The notes under the pieces are model-generated. The model had not been told where the DNA came from. It saw nothing but the letters and a program-made list of their open reading frames with translations, and did no database searches. Both the position numbers and the translations under genes were made by a program. Below, in pieces: positions 1 to 7,873 of a DNA stretch of 16,472 bases (positions are counted from its first letter, which is position 1; each line of letters opens with the position of its first letter). Source of the DNA: Clostridiales bacterium (GTDB taxonomy: Bacteria > Bacillota > Clostridia > Oscillospirales > Acutalibacteraceae); NCBI GenBank assembly GCA_019417145.1, contig DXVY01000018.1:1-16472 (forward strand), read 5' to 3'.

Positions 1-1
1 C

Positions 2-2371
2 TATATCTCCGCTTTGTCCTTCATGGTCACATCGGCCACGCTGATCAAGGCGCCGGCCGGCCTGATTATCGCCCTGGGCTTTGGCGCCGCGCTGCTGGCG
101 GGGGTGGTGTTTTACAATAAAACCACCTTTCTGGTCTCTCTGGGCGCCGGCGCTGGACTGATCCTTATACGGCTGTTTTTGCTGTGCGACGGAACCGAAC
201 GGGCCCGGCTGCTCAGCGGGGCCGCCACTAGGCTACGAGATATTGGCGGTCAGATCATGGGCGCGCCCTATCGAGCAGAGGACGGCGTCCTGCTGATAAC
301 CCTGCTTTCCTGCGTCTTTGCCTTGCTGGCCGCCTGCGCCTTTTATAAGCGCATCTTGTTCTGGGCTGCGGCCGTGCCACCCCTTGTCTGTTATCTTATA
401 GGCGCGCTGGGCAGATATGAGGTGAACGTAGTGGCCGCCCTGGTCCTCTTTCTGTGGCTGCTGGTTCTCTTTTTGCTTTCCCGCCGGGAAAAAGCCGCGC
501 GGGAGACGGGCGGCGGACGGGTCCCGCTTACCGGCGCGCGGGGGATGCTACGAGGGACGTTGCCGTTATGCGCCTTGCTGGCGGCCGCTTCCCTTTTGCT
601 GGCCGGGGGCGTTCCTCTGGTATCCGGTTCTTCTCCGGGCATGCGGACGGCGGCGCCCCAGTTCAGCGATCTGGGCGACTTTCTGGACAGCATGCAGCTC
701 CATGGGCAATGGTTTAATATCACCGGCTTCTCCAGCGGCGATACCAAGCTTGGCGGCGATCTTTACCTGGACGACAGCCGGGTGATGGATGTGCGGGCTG
801 ACCAAAGGACCTATCTGGTCGGCACGACCTACCGCGTCTACAACGGCAGCGCCTGGCTGGAAGATGCAGGCGGCAAAACCCTTTGCGATCCCTACGACCT
901 GGACGGGGATTATGCCGAGACGCTGTACCGCGAGGAGGTCTACGACCGCCAGCGGATTACGGTGACCATGCGCCAGTCGGGCGACGTGCTCTTTTATCCT
1001 GATCGGCCGGCAAGCTTCCGGCTCTCCCGATCGGGCAGTACGGTGCTCACCGACCAGAACAGCGGTTATTATATCCAGCCCACCTTGACCCCGGGCGATT
1101 CTTATGCGGTGGACGCCCGCCGGTTGGATCTTTCCTCCGAGCAGACGGCCGAGGCGATAACGGTCGCAGGCGAGGGCTTTTACGAGGCCCAAGGAGACGA
1201 CCGGATGGCCGTCCATGCGGATGCGTTGCGGCAGGCCTATACCCAGCTTCCCGCATCCCTTCCGGAGCGGGTGACGCGGCTGGCCGAGGAAATTGCCGGC
1301 CGGGAGGATACGGATTATCAGAAGGCCAAGGCCATTGAGCAATACCTGTGCGCCAATTTTACCTATACCCTGCAACCGGGCAATCTTCCCCCCAATCAGG
1401 ATTTTGTGGATTATTTCCTGTTTGCTAACCCGGAGGGATACTGCACCCATTTTGCCACCACCATGACCGTGCTGTGCCGCAGCGTGGGGTTGCCCGCCCG
1501 GTATGTCAAGGGCTTTGTGACCCCCGCCGCGCCCAACGACCAGGGCGTCTACGAGGTCACCGGCCGTATGGCCCACGCTTGGACGGAGGTCTATCTGGAG
1601 GGCATGGGCTGGATACGGTTTGAACCCACTTCTGTTTTCAACAGCGAGTGGAGCAGCCGGTACGAAGTGCTGGGAGAAGATGTAATCCAGGAGGTGGAAT
1701 ACCTGGAGGAGACCGGCTTCTATTATGAGGAGTCCGACGACGGCCAGACGGTGTCCAGCCGGCCGGAGAACACCCTATCCCAGCCCTCCAGCAACCTCCC
1801 GGCGTCCTCTTCGGCCTCTTCGGCGCCGCCGGAAACCAGCTCCGCGCCTTCTTCTAGCAGCTCTTCCGCCATCACCTTTTCCAGCGATCTATCCAGCCTG
1901 ACGGCTTCCGCAACGGCAAGCGAGCCTGCCCCTGTGGGCAGCGGCGCATCTCTGACCGCAGGGCTGCTGGCGGGACTGGCGCTGCTCGTGCTGATCGCCG
2001 TCATCCTTATCCTGCGGGTCCACAGGGTGAAAAAGCGGCTGCGGGCCCGGCTGTCCGCCACGGGCGGGGAGCGGATGGAGCGCACCTTCCGGGAGCTGCT
2101 CCGGTTGGCGGCCTATCTGGGCGGCGAGCCTAGGACCGGGGAGACGGCGACGGCCTTTGCCCTGCGTCTGGCGGAGCAGCCGGCGACCGCGTCCCTTCGG
2201 TTGGAGGAGGCGGCGGCCCTGTACGAAAAGGCCCTCTTTGGACCGGGAGAACCCGGAGAGGAGGATATCCGGCGGCTGGATGAAATCTACGATACGGCCT
2301 TCGCCGGCATTCGTAGCGGGCTTTCCACCATCCGCTATCTGCGGCTACGGTATTTGCAGAACAGGCTTTAA
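2..2371 (+). CDS. Transglutaminase-like membrane protein, TgpA/YebA type (5' end outside the window)
   Basis: The frame is open to the left edge, so the gene probably starts upstream; an internal TTG at 14 is the first possible start inside the window (numbering below is from there). Five or six hydrophobic segments lie within residues 12-203, followed by an extracytoplasmic region with a transglutaminase core: Cys477 in GYCTHFA, His521 in AHAWTEV and Glu537 in RFEPT, in the order of the Cys-His-Asp triad. A Ser/Pro/Ala-rich linker (about 580-640), one more membrane helix (about 646-668) and a cytoplasmic helical tail resembling DUF4129 complete the TgpA plan. The family is often encoded after a MoxR ATPase and a DUF58 protein, which would lie left of the window. 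The substrate is unknown; a cell-envelope peptidase or amidase role is an inference. The third triad position is Glu where Asp is usual. Confidence 0.88.
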   Translation, partial: YISALSFMVTSATLIKAPAGLIIALGFGAALLAGVVFYNKTTFLVSLGAGAGLILIRLFLLCDGTERARLLSGAATRLRDIGGQIMGAPYRAEDGVLLITLLSCVFALLAACAFYKRILFWAAAVPPLVCYLIGALGRYEVNVVAALVLFLWLLVLFLLSRREKAARETGGGRVPLTGARGMLRGTLPLCALLAAASLLLAGGVPLVSGSSPGMRTAAPQFSDLGDFLDSMQLHGQWFNITGFSSGDTKLGGDLYLDDSRVMDVRADQRTYLVGTTYRVYNGSAWLEDAGGKTLCDPYDLDGDYAETLYREEVYDRQRITVTMRQSGDVLFYPDRPASFRLSRSGSTVLTDQNSGYYIQPTLTPGDSYAVDARRLDLSSEQTAEAITVAGEGFYEAQGDDRMAVHADALRQAYTQLPASLPERVTRLAEEIAGREDTDYQKAKAIEQYLCANFTYTLQPGNLPPNQDFVDYFLFANPEGYCTHFATTMTVLCRSVGLPARYVKGFVTPAAPNDQGVYEVTGRMAHAWTEVYLEGMGWIRFEPTSVFNSEWSSRYEVLGEDVIQEVEYLEETGFYYEESDDGQTVSSRPENTLSQPSSNLPASSSASSAPPETSSAPSSSSSSAITFSSDLSSLTASATASEPAPVGSGASLTAGLLAGLALLVLIAVILILRVHRVKKRLRARLSATGGERMERTFRELLRLAAYLGGEPRTGETATAFALRLAEQPATASLRLEEAAALYEKALFGPGEPGEEDIRRLDEIYDTAFAGIRSGLSTIRYLRLRYLQNRL

Positions 2372-2389
2372 TACATTTTCAAAAATAAA

Positions 2390-2425
2390 AAAGAAGCAGC
2401 CATCCGACCGGACGGCTGCTTCTTT
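2390..2425 (+). terminator. Rho-independent terminator after the transglutaminase-like gene
   Basis: Perfect 12-base arms AAAGAAGCAGCC (2390-2401) and GGCTGCTTCTTT (2414-2425) enclose a small internal TCCG/CGGA helix. An A-rich stretch lies 5' and only a short T-rich stretch 3', so it could also act on transcription from the other side. It starts 18 bases after the stop codon. Confidence 0.8.
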
Positions 2426-2794
2426 ATGCATTTTATTAGAATGGAATTTGGGAGGGGCGCGCCCGCATACGGATTGTTCGGAACGGGAATACTGATTTAC
2501 AGGCGTTGGTCTGCGCATCCGCCGCCCGACGCAGGAAAGCTAATGAGCGGGTCGCGGCGTTTATTTTTGTCATAAGCCATGGCCGTATTATCCATTCAAC
2601 ATAGAGTCCCATAAAGCGTGCAGCAGGAAAATGTAACGGCGGTGTTTTGTATAAATAAATTACCAAATGAAACGGAGGATCGCCGTCTTGGAAAAAAACC
2701 ATGCCAGCAAGTTCCGCCGATTGGTATTATTCCCGTCATAGCCGGCCTGATGCGTGGCAGATTAAATAGGGCAAGCTGTTTGGGAGTGTAAAAC
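2426..2794. other. Non-coding gap before spoIVB
   Basis: Apart from the hairpin at 2520-2568, no convincing gene is present in this stretch. A GGAGGA sequence at 2674-2679 precedes a 17-codon TTG ORF (2688-2741), but nothing identifies it as a gene. spoIVB is expected to be read by the forespore sigma factor; I looked for a sigma-F/G type promoter and saw none that I would call. Confidence 0.5.
2520..2568 (+). terminator. Second hairpin with T-rich tail in the gap before spoIVB (terminator or attenuator)
   Basis: Bases CGCCG (2520-2524) pair with CGGCG (2555-2559) and CCCG (2525-2528) pairs with CGGG (2548-2551), leaving a 3-base bulge on the right arm and a 19-base loop. TTTATTTTT follows at 2560-2568, the form of a plus-strand intrinsic terminator. 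It stands about 100 bases beyond the first terminator and 227 bases before spoIVB. It could be a backup terminator, the end of a small transcript, or a leader element. Its large loop makes it weaker than the other terminators in the window. Confidence 0.45.
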
Positions 2795-4045
2795 ATGAAT
2801 ATAAAGGCAAAAAAAATCATCAAACCGATTTTCGGCACGGCGTCCCTGCTGTCGGCGCTGATGCTCACGCTGGCATTTTTATTCAGCAACCATCTACCCG
2901 ACCGCTTTCAGGTTGTGGAGGGCACCCGGCTGACCCTGAGCCATATGCCCATACAGGCGGTCTATAAAGACAGCGCGCCTTCTCAGAGCAGCTTGGGACA
3001 GACGCCGCTGGAAGGCAGCGAGTACAATGTGGACCTGAAGCTGTTCGGATTCATCCCGGTCAAAAGCGCCCAGGTAGACGTGGTGGGGGAGATGTATGTG
3101 ATGCCCTCCGGCGCCCCCTTTGGCATCAAAATCTTTACCAGCGGCGTTCTGGTGGTGGGCATGAGCGATGTGGACGGCGCCGAGGGCCTTTCCAACCCGG
3201 CCAAGAACGCCGGCATTAAAGAGGGGGACATCATCCTTTCCATAGACGGCCAGCCGGTCGCCTCCAATGAGGATGTGGCGGCCATCATCGAAAAAAGTGA
3301 GGGCCGTTCCCTTCGTATGGAGCTGCAGCGGGACAATTTGACCTTTACCGTGGGCTTTACCCCCGTGCTGTCGGCCACGGAAAACAAATACAAGGCCGGC
3401 ATTTGGGTGCGGGATAGTTCAGCCGGCATCGGCACCATGACCTTCTATAACCCCGCTACCGGCGTGGCGGCCGGACTGGGGCACGGCATCTGCGACGTGG
3501 ATACAGGCGAGCTGCTTCCCCTCAGCTCGGGAGAGCTGGTGGGGGCTAAAATTCACAGCGTGGTCAAGGGCAAGGCCGGCTCCCCCGGCGAGCTGCGGGG
3601 CATGTTTACCGAGCAGTCCCTTGGCAATCTGCTGGTCAACGGCGAGACCGGCGTATACGGCCGGACAGGGGAGATTTCCTCTACCGGAGAGCTTATGGAA
3701 ATTGCCATGAAGCAGGAGGTGGAAACCGGATCCGCTCAGATTCTCACCACCGTGGACGACGGCTCCCCCCAGCTCTATGACTGCGAAATCGAAAAGGTGC
3801 ATTTCAACGACGAAAGTTTGACCCAGAATATGGTCATCCGCGTAACCGATCCCACCCTTCTGGAAACAACCGGCGGCATCGTCCAGGGTATGAGCGGCAG
3901 CCCCATCATCCAAAACGGCAAGCTGGTGGGCGCGGTTACCCATGTCTTCGTCAATGACCCCGCCAAGGGCTACGGCATATTCGCCGAGAATATGTATGTT
4001 TCTGCAAAATCCGCCGCCGGCGCATCAGCCGACAAGGCTTCTTAG
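2795..4045 (+). CDS. spoIVB: SpoIVB signalling serine peptidase (S55), stage IV sporulation
   Basis: SpoIVB is made in the forespore and secreted into the intermembrane space, where it cleaves SpoIVFA and so releases the SpoIVFB protease to activate pro-sigma-K. The 416-residue product (B. subtilis about 426) has an N-terminal membrane or signal segment (about 12-30), a PDZ domain (about 108-190, with KEGDIILSIDG) and an S55 peptidase domain. The catalytic triad can be placed: His230 in GLGHGI, Asp352 in RVTDPT and Ser367 in QGMSGSP. The Asp-Ser spacing of 15 equals that of B. subtilis Asp363-Ser378. GGGAG at 2782-2786 sits 8 bases before the ATG. spo0A follows 127 bases downstream, the conserved arrangement of endospore formers. 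No key residue is missing, so it should be active. Confidence 0.97.
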   Translation: MNIKAKKIIKPIFGTASLLSALMLTLAFLFSNHLPDRFQVVEGTRLTLSHMPIQAVYKDSAPSQSSLGQTPLEGSEYNVDLKLFGFIPVKSAQVDVVGEMYVMPSGAPFGIKIFTSGVLVVGMSDVDGAEGLSNPAKNAGIKEGDIILSIDGQPVASNEDVAAIIEKSEGRSLRMELQRDNLTFTVGFTPVLSATENKYKAGIWVRDSSAGIGTMTFYNPATGVAAGLGHGICDVDTGELLPLSSGELVGAKIHSVVKGKAGSPGELRGMFTEQSLGNLLVNGETGVYGRTGEISSTGELMEIAMKQEVETGSAQILTTVDDGSPQLYDCEIEKVHFNDESLTQNMVIRVTDPTLLETTGGIVQGMSGSPIIQNGKLVGAVTHVFVNDPAKGYGIFAENMYVSAKSAAGASADKAS

Positions 4046-4109
4046 CCTGCATATTCTATATATTGTGTACAAAGCTGGAAAAAATTACAAATTTATACCG
4101 TCTAGCCAC

Positions 4110-4138
4110 TTGAAAGATATCCCAAAATATGGTAAATT
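4110..4138 (+). promoter_or_regulatory. Candidate sigma-A-type promoter of spo0A
   Basis: TTGAAA (4110-4115), a 17-base spacer and TAAATT (4133-4138) lie about 35 bases before the spo0A start codon in an AT-rich stretch. The -35 is 5/6 and the -10 is 4/6 to consensus. I saw no sigma-H promoter and no 0A box (TGTCGAA type) in 4046-4172, so the dual promoter of Bacillus spo0A is not evident here. Confidence 0.5.
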
Positions 4139-4172
4139 ATTCCATGCAATCAAACAAATGGAGGAAAGCTGC

Positions 4173-4946
4173 ATGGAAAAGAAGTTAAAGGTTCTAATCG
4201 CGGACGATACGACGGAATTCGGACACAATTGCGCGAATGTACTGCGGACCTACGGGATGGAGGTTGGGCTATGCCCCAAGGACGGCGTGAAGCTGGTGGA
4301 GGAGATGCGCGCCCAGCATCCCGACGTGGTTCTGGCCGACGTGTTCATGCCGGGGCTGGACGTGTTGGGGGTGCTGGACGCCATGGGAAGCATGGAGGCA
4401 AAGGACCGGCCTATGGTTATGGCCATGTCCAGCTTTGACAATCCCAGGCTGGAAATTGAAGCCCTATCGGCCGGCGCCAGCTATTACTTTTTAAAGCCCT
4501 TTGACATGAACGTGCTGGCCGAGCGGATTATCCAGCTGTCGGGCTGGCGGTCCGAACCGGCCGAGCTGGCGCCTAAGGCGGCCTCTGCGGAACCGGATTT
4601 GGAGCTGATGGTCACCGAGATCATCCATCAAATCGGCGTGCCCGCCCATATTAAGGGGTATCATTATTTGAGAGAGGCCATCATGCTGGCTGTAAAGAAT
4701 TCCGAGATTATCAATTCCGTGACCAAGCAGCTTTATCCTACCGTGGCGAAAATGCACAGCACCACCTCCTCCCGTGTGGAGCGGGCCATTCGGCACGCCA
4801 TCGAGGTAGCCTGGGATCGGGGTGATGTGGATGTGCTCAACTCCTATTTCGGCTATACCATCCACAACGGTCGGGGTAAACCTACCAACAGTGAATTTAT
4901 CGCCATGATCGCGGATAAGCTCCGCCTGCGCCTGAAGATCAGTTGA
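4173..4946 (+). CDS. spo0A: Spo0A, master response regulator of sporulation
   Basis: Spo0A is phosphorylated by sporulation kinases or a phosphorelay and then binds 0A boxes to switch on early sporulation genes. The ATG at 4173 is chosen because GGAGGAAA lies 5 bases before it and translation then begins MEKKLKVLIADD as in known Spo0A; the frame extends upstream only as spurious sequence. The 257-residue product has a receiver domain (1-120) with the acidic pair D11/D12, phospho-acceptor Asp56 (same number as in B. subtilis) and the KPFD lysine. The C-terminal sigma-factor-like DNA-binding domain has nearly invariant stretches AHIKGYHYLREAI, SSRVERAIRHAIEVAW and KPTNSEFIAMIADKLRL. One oddity is Val64 where the MPxLDG motif normally has Gly. 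A strong terminator follows 80 bases downstream, so the gene is probably monocistronic. Confidence 0.98.
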   Translation: MEKKLKVLIADDTTEFGHNCANVLRTYGMEVGLCPKDGVKLVEEMRAQHPDVVLADVFMPGLDVLGVLDAMGSMEAKDRPMVMAMSSFDNPRLEIEALSAGASYYFLKPFDMNVLAERIIQLSGWRSEPAELAPKAASAEPDLELMVTEIIHQIGVPAHIKGYHYLREAIMLAVKNSEIINSVTKQLYPTVAKMHSTTSSRVERAIRHAIEVAWDRGDVDVLNSYFGYTIHNGRGKPTNSEFIAMIADKLRLRLKIS

Positions 4947-5328
4947 CCGCCGATTGGGAGAAAAAGCCGGCGGACTTCCGGCCGCCGGGAGGATGGGAAT
5001 CAATATGTGGATTTTGGGAAAACAAGCGCCGCCTGCCGGGACCAGCGAAAGCTCCGGCAGACGGCGTTTTTTGCAGGTAAAACGGCTGCGAGCCCCGTCT
5101 TGTGGCCATAGATGCAAAAGGCGGGCGGCAATGGGTGCAATAAAGCCCGGACAGCCCCTTGAAAACGCGGCTCCCGTTTGCCAAAAGCAAAGGGAAGGGC
5201 GTATCGGGGTTCTTCCGGGCCGGGCGGATATATTGCATGCCTGTGTGGGCTTTTGTGCCGCTCTCCTGCGATAAGCCTTGCGCGCCCATCCGTTGTCGGG
5301 CGATGAGGGGACGGCCGGAGAGAACGGA
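4947..5328. other. Gap between convergent spo0A and the DUF4364 gene
   Basis: The only supported element in this stretch is the spo0A terminator at 5027-5072. ORFs overlapping 5073-5328 have no recognisable protein features or convincing start sites. A CCGGAG/CTCCGG inverted repeat (5315-5336) overlaps the stop codon of the minus-strand DUF4364 gene but has no T tract. Confidence 0.5.
5027..5072 (+). terminator. Strong rho-independent terminator of spo0A
   Basis: CGCCG (5027-5031) pairs with CGGCG (5062-5066) and CTGCCGG (5033-5039) with CCGGCAG (5054-5060), with one C/A mismatch between the two helices. A TTTTTT run follows at 5067-5072. Stem strength and tail make this one of the clearest terminators in the window. 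Confidence 0.9.
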
Positions 5329-5925
5329 CTACTCCGGGTCATGGGGCAGATCGTCCTCCGGGGTATAGGGCATTTTATCGTGGGTCATCAGCTCCACAAC
5401 GCCGGTATAAATGGCGGAGGGATCGTCCAGGAAAATTTCCTTGACCATTTTGGCCTGGACCTCATCGGGCACCAACAGCCGCACGGTCATCAGTTCGGCG
5501 TCCCTGTCCATCACCGAGCAGCTGATGAGATAGCCCCGCTCCGCCTTCATGATCTCCACCTTGTTTTCCTGTTCCCGGCGGATGCGGGTGAGCAGCCGTA
5601 TGGCCGAACGAACCGCCTTTTCCCGTACGGTCCGGGGCAGGTCCCTTTCCAGGGTGTCCACTACCGACCGTCCCGTGTCGGTGATCTCATAAACATCCTG
5701 CCCCTCCTCGGACGGCCGGATGTTTCCAAGCTCCAGCAGATCCTGGACGGCCTGGCCCACCTCGAAATAGTTGGCCAGGCCCTCGTAATGAAAGAGCTCC
5801 TGGATCAGCCGGCCGGGCAGGGGCTGGCGGATGCTTTTTAAAATATAGCAGACAAGCAGCCGAATCTCGGTTCGATTGATCAGTCCGCCGGGCTCTACGC
5901 CCGCCCGGAAAGCGTCAAATTCCAC
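5329..5925 (-). CDS. DUF4364 family protein, probable winged-helix regulator
   Basis: The 198-residue product matches the DUF4364 pattern: an N-terminal F-x-x-G-x-x-PGGL-type stretch, then NRTEIRLLVCYIL, GLANYFEVGQAV and an ITDTGR motif typical of the wing of helix-turn-helix proteins (residues about 15-90). An alpha/beta C-terminal half (about 105-185) lacks any motif I can name. The family is widespread in Clostridia and annotated only as a putative DNA-binding protein; its target is unknown. The start is GTG at 5925, supported by AAGGAAGG 8 bases upstream. It converges on spo0A and is separated from the next minus-strand gene by about 250 bases in which I find no clear promoter. Confidence 0.85.
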   Translation of the reverse strand: MEFDAFRAGVEPGGLINRTEIRLLVCYILKSIRQPLPGRLIQELFHYEGLANYFEVGQAVQDLLELGNIRPSEEGQDVYEITDTGRSVVDTLERDLPRTVREKAVRSAIRLLTRIRREQENKVEIMKAERGYLISCSVMDRDAELMTVRLLVPDEVQAKMVKEIFLDDPSAIYTGVVELMTHDKMPYTPEDDLPHDPE

Positions 5926-6177
5926 AGGGCAAACCTTCCTTTCTCATAAGGGATCCATGTTGAGAGGGGATAAGCGGCATGGCGCAACCATGCAGGGATA
6001 CGGCGGGGCGGCAAGGAAGGAGAGAGGCCGTAAAACAGCCGCGCCGTCCGCGCCTGCACAGGGCGCCGTTACCCCGGCAATGTCCGGCGGTAAGGAAATG
6101 ACAGCGAGTAACTAGCCCGCTGCAAAAGAGGCCGGACGGCTCCCCGGATTTACAGGGGGACCGGTTCCGCGGATGTC

Positions 6178-6744
6178 TTACGTGCGCAGCGGCGGGACGT
6201 CCGCCAGAGCCTCGGCTATCCGCCGAGCGTCGGCCGGGTGACCATCCAGATCCCGCAAACAGACCGCTCCGTGAAGCTTACAATTGGTCACGGTAAACAT
6301 GGGGGAGAGCTGCTCCAGGATCAGGGGACGGTAATCCCTATCCGCCCCGGCGGTCAGCAGCAGCACCGCCCGTTTGGGCAGGGCGATTGGCGGCCGGATG
6401 CCCCGGCTGAACCGGGCGTTATAATAGACCTGCGTCCGGTCCACCGCCGCTTTGAGGGGAGCGGGCAGGCCGGCGTTATACACCGGAGAGGCGATTACCA
6501 GCAGTTGCGCCTGTTCAAATTCACGGTAAAAATCCTGCAAGTCGGGCAGAGCGCAGCCGTTATGCACCTTGCAATAGCCGCAGTCCACACAGGGGAGGGG
6601 GCGCGTTTGATATGCGTCGAAGAGGGAATGCCCCTCCAGGCCCATGCCCTCCCTCTCTAGAAAGGCCCGGAGCAGCGCCGCCGTAGCCCCTGTTTTGTGG
6701 GGCGATCCCAGAATAAGCAGCGCCGCCGGTCTGGCCCCACTCAT
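6178..6744 (-). CDS. Flavodoxin-fold reductase with an iron-sulfur-flavoprotein cysteine motif
   Basis: The 188-residue protein belongs to the flavodoxin-like NAD(P)H/FMN reductase group. GSPHKTGAT (13-21) is the FMN phosphate loop and SPVYNAGLPAPLKAAVDR (about 86-103) the second flavin-binding segment. Between them are Cys52, Cys55, Cys58 and Cys64, spaced C-x2-C-x2-C-x5-C. This compact motif is the one that holds a 4Fe-4S cluster in the Methanosarcina iron-sulfur flavoprotein Isf, so an electron-transfer role is likely; many relatives are annotated only as flavodoxin-family oxidoreductase. The start codon overlaps the pyrB stop (ATGA, 6741-6744), and GGGAGG (6755-6760) lies inside the pyrB end, so the two are probably translationally coupled. 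The physiological partner cannot be read from sequence. Confidence 0.88.
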   Translation of the reverse strand: MSGARPAALLILGSPHKTGATAALLRAFLEREGMGLEGHSLFDAYQTRPLPCVDCGYCKVHNGCALPDLQDFYREFEQAQLLVIASPVYNAGLPAPLKAAVDRTQVYYNARFSRGIRPPIALPKRAVLLLTAGADRDYRPLILEQLSPMFTVTNCKLHGAVCLRDLDGHPADARRIAEALADVPPLRT

Positions 6745-7820
6745 ATTTCGTTGTCCTCCCGCCTAGCGTCGCAGTATTCACAGAGCAGACCGTCGTCGGT
6801 CCGGCGGAACAGACGGGGCAGGTAGCTTTCCGCGCCGGTGATGCAGCGGGGATTCTGACAGCGGTGGTCGGAGTTGGACTCGGGACGGGGATCAAGCTGC
6901 TTCTGACTGCCGTCCAGGATATGAAGAATCAGGGCCATGCGGGCGTACATACCGTATTCCGTCTGTTCAAAGTACACCGCCCGAGGATCATCGTCCACAG
7001 CATAGTCAATCTCGTCCACCCGGGGCAGGGGATGCAGGATCTTTAAACCGTACCGGGCCTTTTTCAAGGTTTCTCTGTCCAAGACAAAGGCGCCCTTCTG
7101 CTTTTCATATTCGGCCGCCGAGGCAAACCGCTCCTGCTGGATGCGGGTCATATACAAAACGTCGATATCGCCCACGGCCGCCGGCAGGCTGGGGCACTCC
7201 GTATAATCGCAGCCCGCCCTTTTCATCAGGGCCTTCATATAGTCCGGCAGGGAGAGCTCAGGCGTAGAGATGAGCACAAAGCGATTGCCGGGATAGCGGA
7301 TCAGGGCCTTGATCAGAGAGTGGACCGTGCGGCCGTTTTTCAGGTCTCCGCACAGTCCCACCGTCAAATGATCCAGCCGGCCCTTGGTGTTCAGAAGGGT
7401 GAATAGATCGGTTAAGGTTTGGGTGGGGTGGAAATGGCCGCCGTCCCCCGCGTTGATCACCGGCGCGCGGGAAAACATGGAGGCCGCGCGGGCCGCGCCC
7501 TCCCTTGGATGGCGGATGACCACCAGGTCGGCGTAGTTGCTGACCACCCGCACCGTGTCCTTGAGGCTTTCTCCCTTGGAGACCGAGGAGTTGCTGGGAT
7601 TGTCAAAGCCGATGATCTGTCCTCCCAGCTTTAGCATGGCCGACTGGAAAGACATCTGAGTCCGGGTGGAGGGCTCGTAGAACAGGGTGGCCATCAGTTT
7701 GCCGTGACAGCTGTCCAGAAAATAAGGGGGATGCCCCATGATTACCTTGGCCAGCTCCAGTATATGCTGAAGCTCGTCCATGGAAAGGTCGTCCAGATCG
7801 ATGAGATGCCGGGTGGTCAT
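6741..7820 (-). CDS. pyrB: Aspartate carbamoyltransferase with C-terminal PyrI-like zinc motif
   Basis: The enzyme condenses carbamoyl phosphate with L-aspartate in the first committed step of pyrimidine synthesis. Family motifs are complete: the carbamoyl-phosphate loop EPSTRTQMSFQ, HPREGAA, NAGDGGHFHPTQTLTDLFT, GDLKNGRTVHSL, YMTRIQQERF and HPLPRVDEID. I start at ATG 7820 (359 residues). GGAGG at 7830-7834 is 9 bases from it but directly touches the in-frame ATG at 7829, and the chosen start puts STRT at 51-54, close to E. coli 52-55. After the usual PyrB end comes a tail with Cys321, Cys326, Cys347 and Cys350 (C-x4-C-x20-C-x2-C), resembling the zinc domain of the regulatory chain PyrI (E. 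coli C-x4-C-x23-C-x2-C). The allosteric nucleotide-binding part of PyrI is absent. The flavoprotein gene overlaps its stop. Confidence 0.96.
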   Translation of the reverse strand: MTTRHLIDLDDLSMDELQHILELAKVIMGHPPYFLDSCHGKLMATLFYEPSTRTQMSFQSAMLKLGGQIIGFDNPSNSSVSKGESLKDTVRVVSNYADLVVIRHPREGAARAASMFSRAPVINAGDGGHFHPTQTLTDLFTLLNTKGRLDHLTVGLCGDLKNGRTVHSLIKALIRYPGNRFVLISTPELSLPDYMKALMKRAGCDYTECPSLPAAVGDIDVLYMTRIQQERFASAAEYEKQKGAFVLDRETLKKARYGLKILHPLPRVDEIDYAVDDDPRAVYFEQTEYGMYARMALILHILDGSQKQLDPRPESNSDHRCQNPRCITGAESYLPRLFRRTDDGLLCEYCDARREDNEI

Positions 7821-7873
7821 ATATGTCATCCTCCTGTGGGTTGGATATTGGATAGTCCGGCGGCCGGGGCCGC

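Noticed and set aside
566..1576. Long minus-strand ORF (336 codons) opposite the transglutaminase-like gene
   Set aside because: It is a shadow of GC-rich coding sequence: its translation has no domain, is rich in Gly/His/Arg as expected of an antisense frame, and it overlaps the conserved catalytic core on the other strand.
2525..2560. Resemblance to a c-di-GMP-I riboswitch core (ACGCAGGAAAGC)
   Set aside because: The GACGCAAAGC-type core is interrupted and the paired P2/P3 helices and tetraloop-receptor signals are not found around it.
3942..4172. Longer start for spo0A within the same open frame
   Set aside because: The upstream part overlaps the 3' end of spoIVB, has no ribosome site, and known Spo0A proteins begin at the MEKK-type start found at 4173.
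5926..6177. Possible small gene or RNA between the DUF4364 and flavoprotein genes
   Set aside because: A short plus-strand ORF crosses it but has no convincing start or domain; a GGTCCCC/GGGGAGCC pairing near 6140-6170 is too imperfect to call a terminator.
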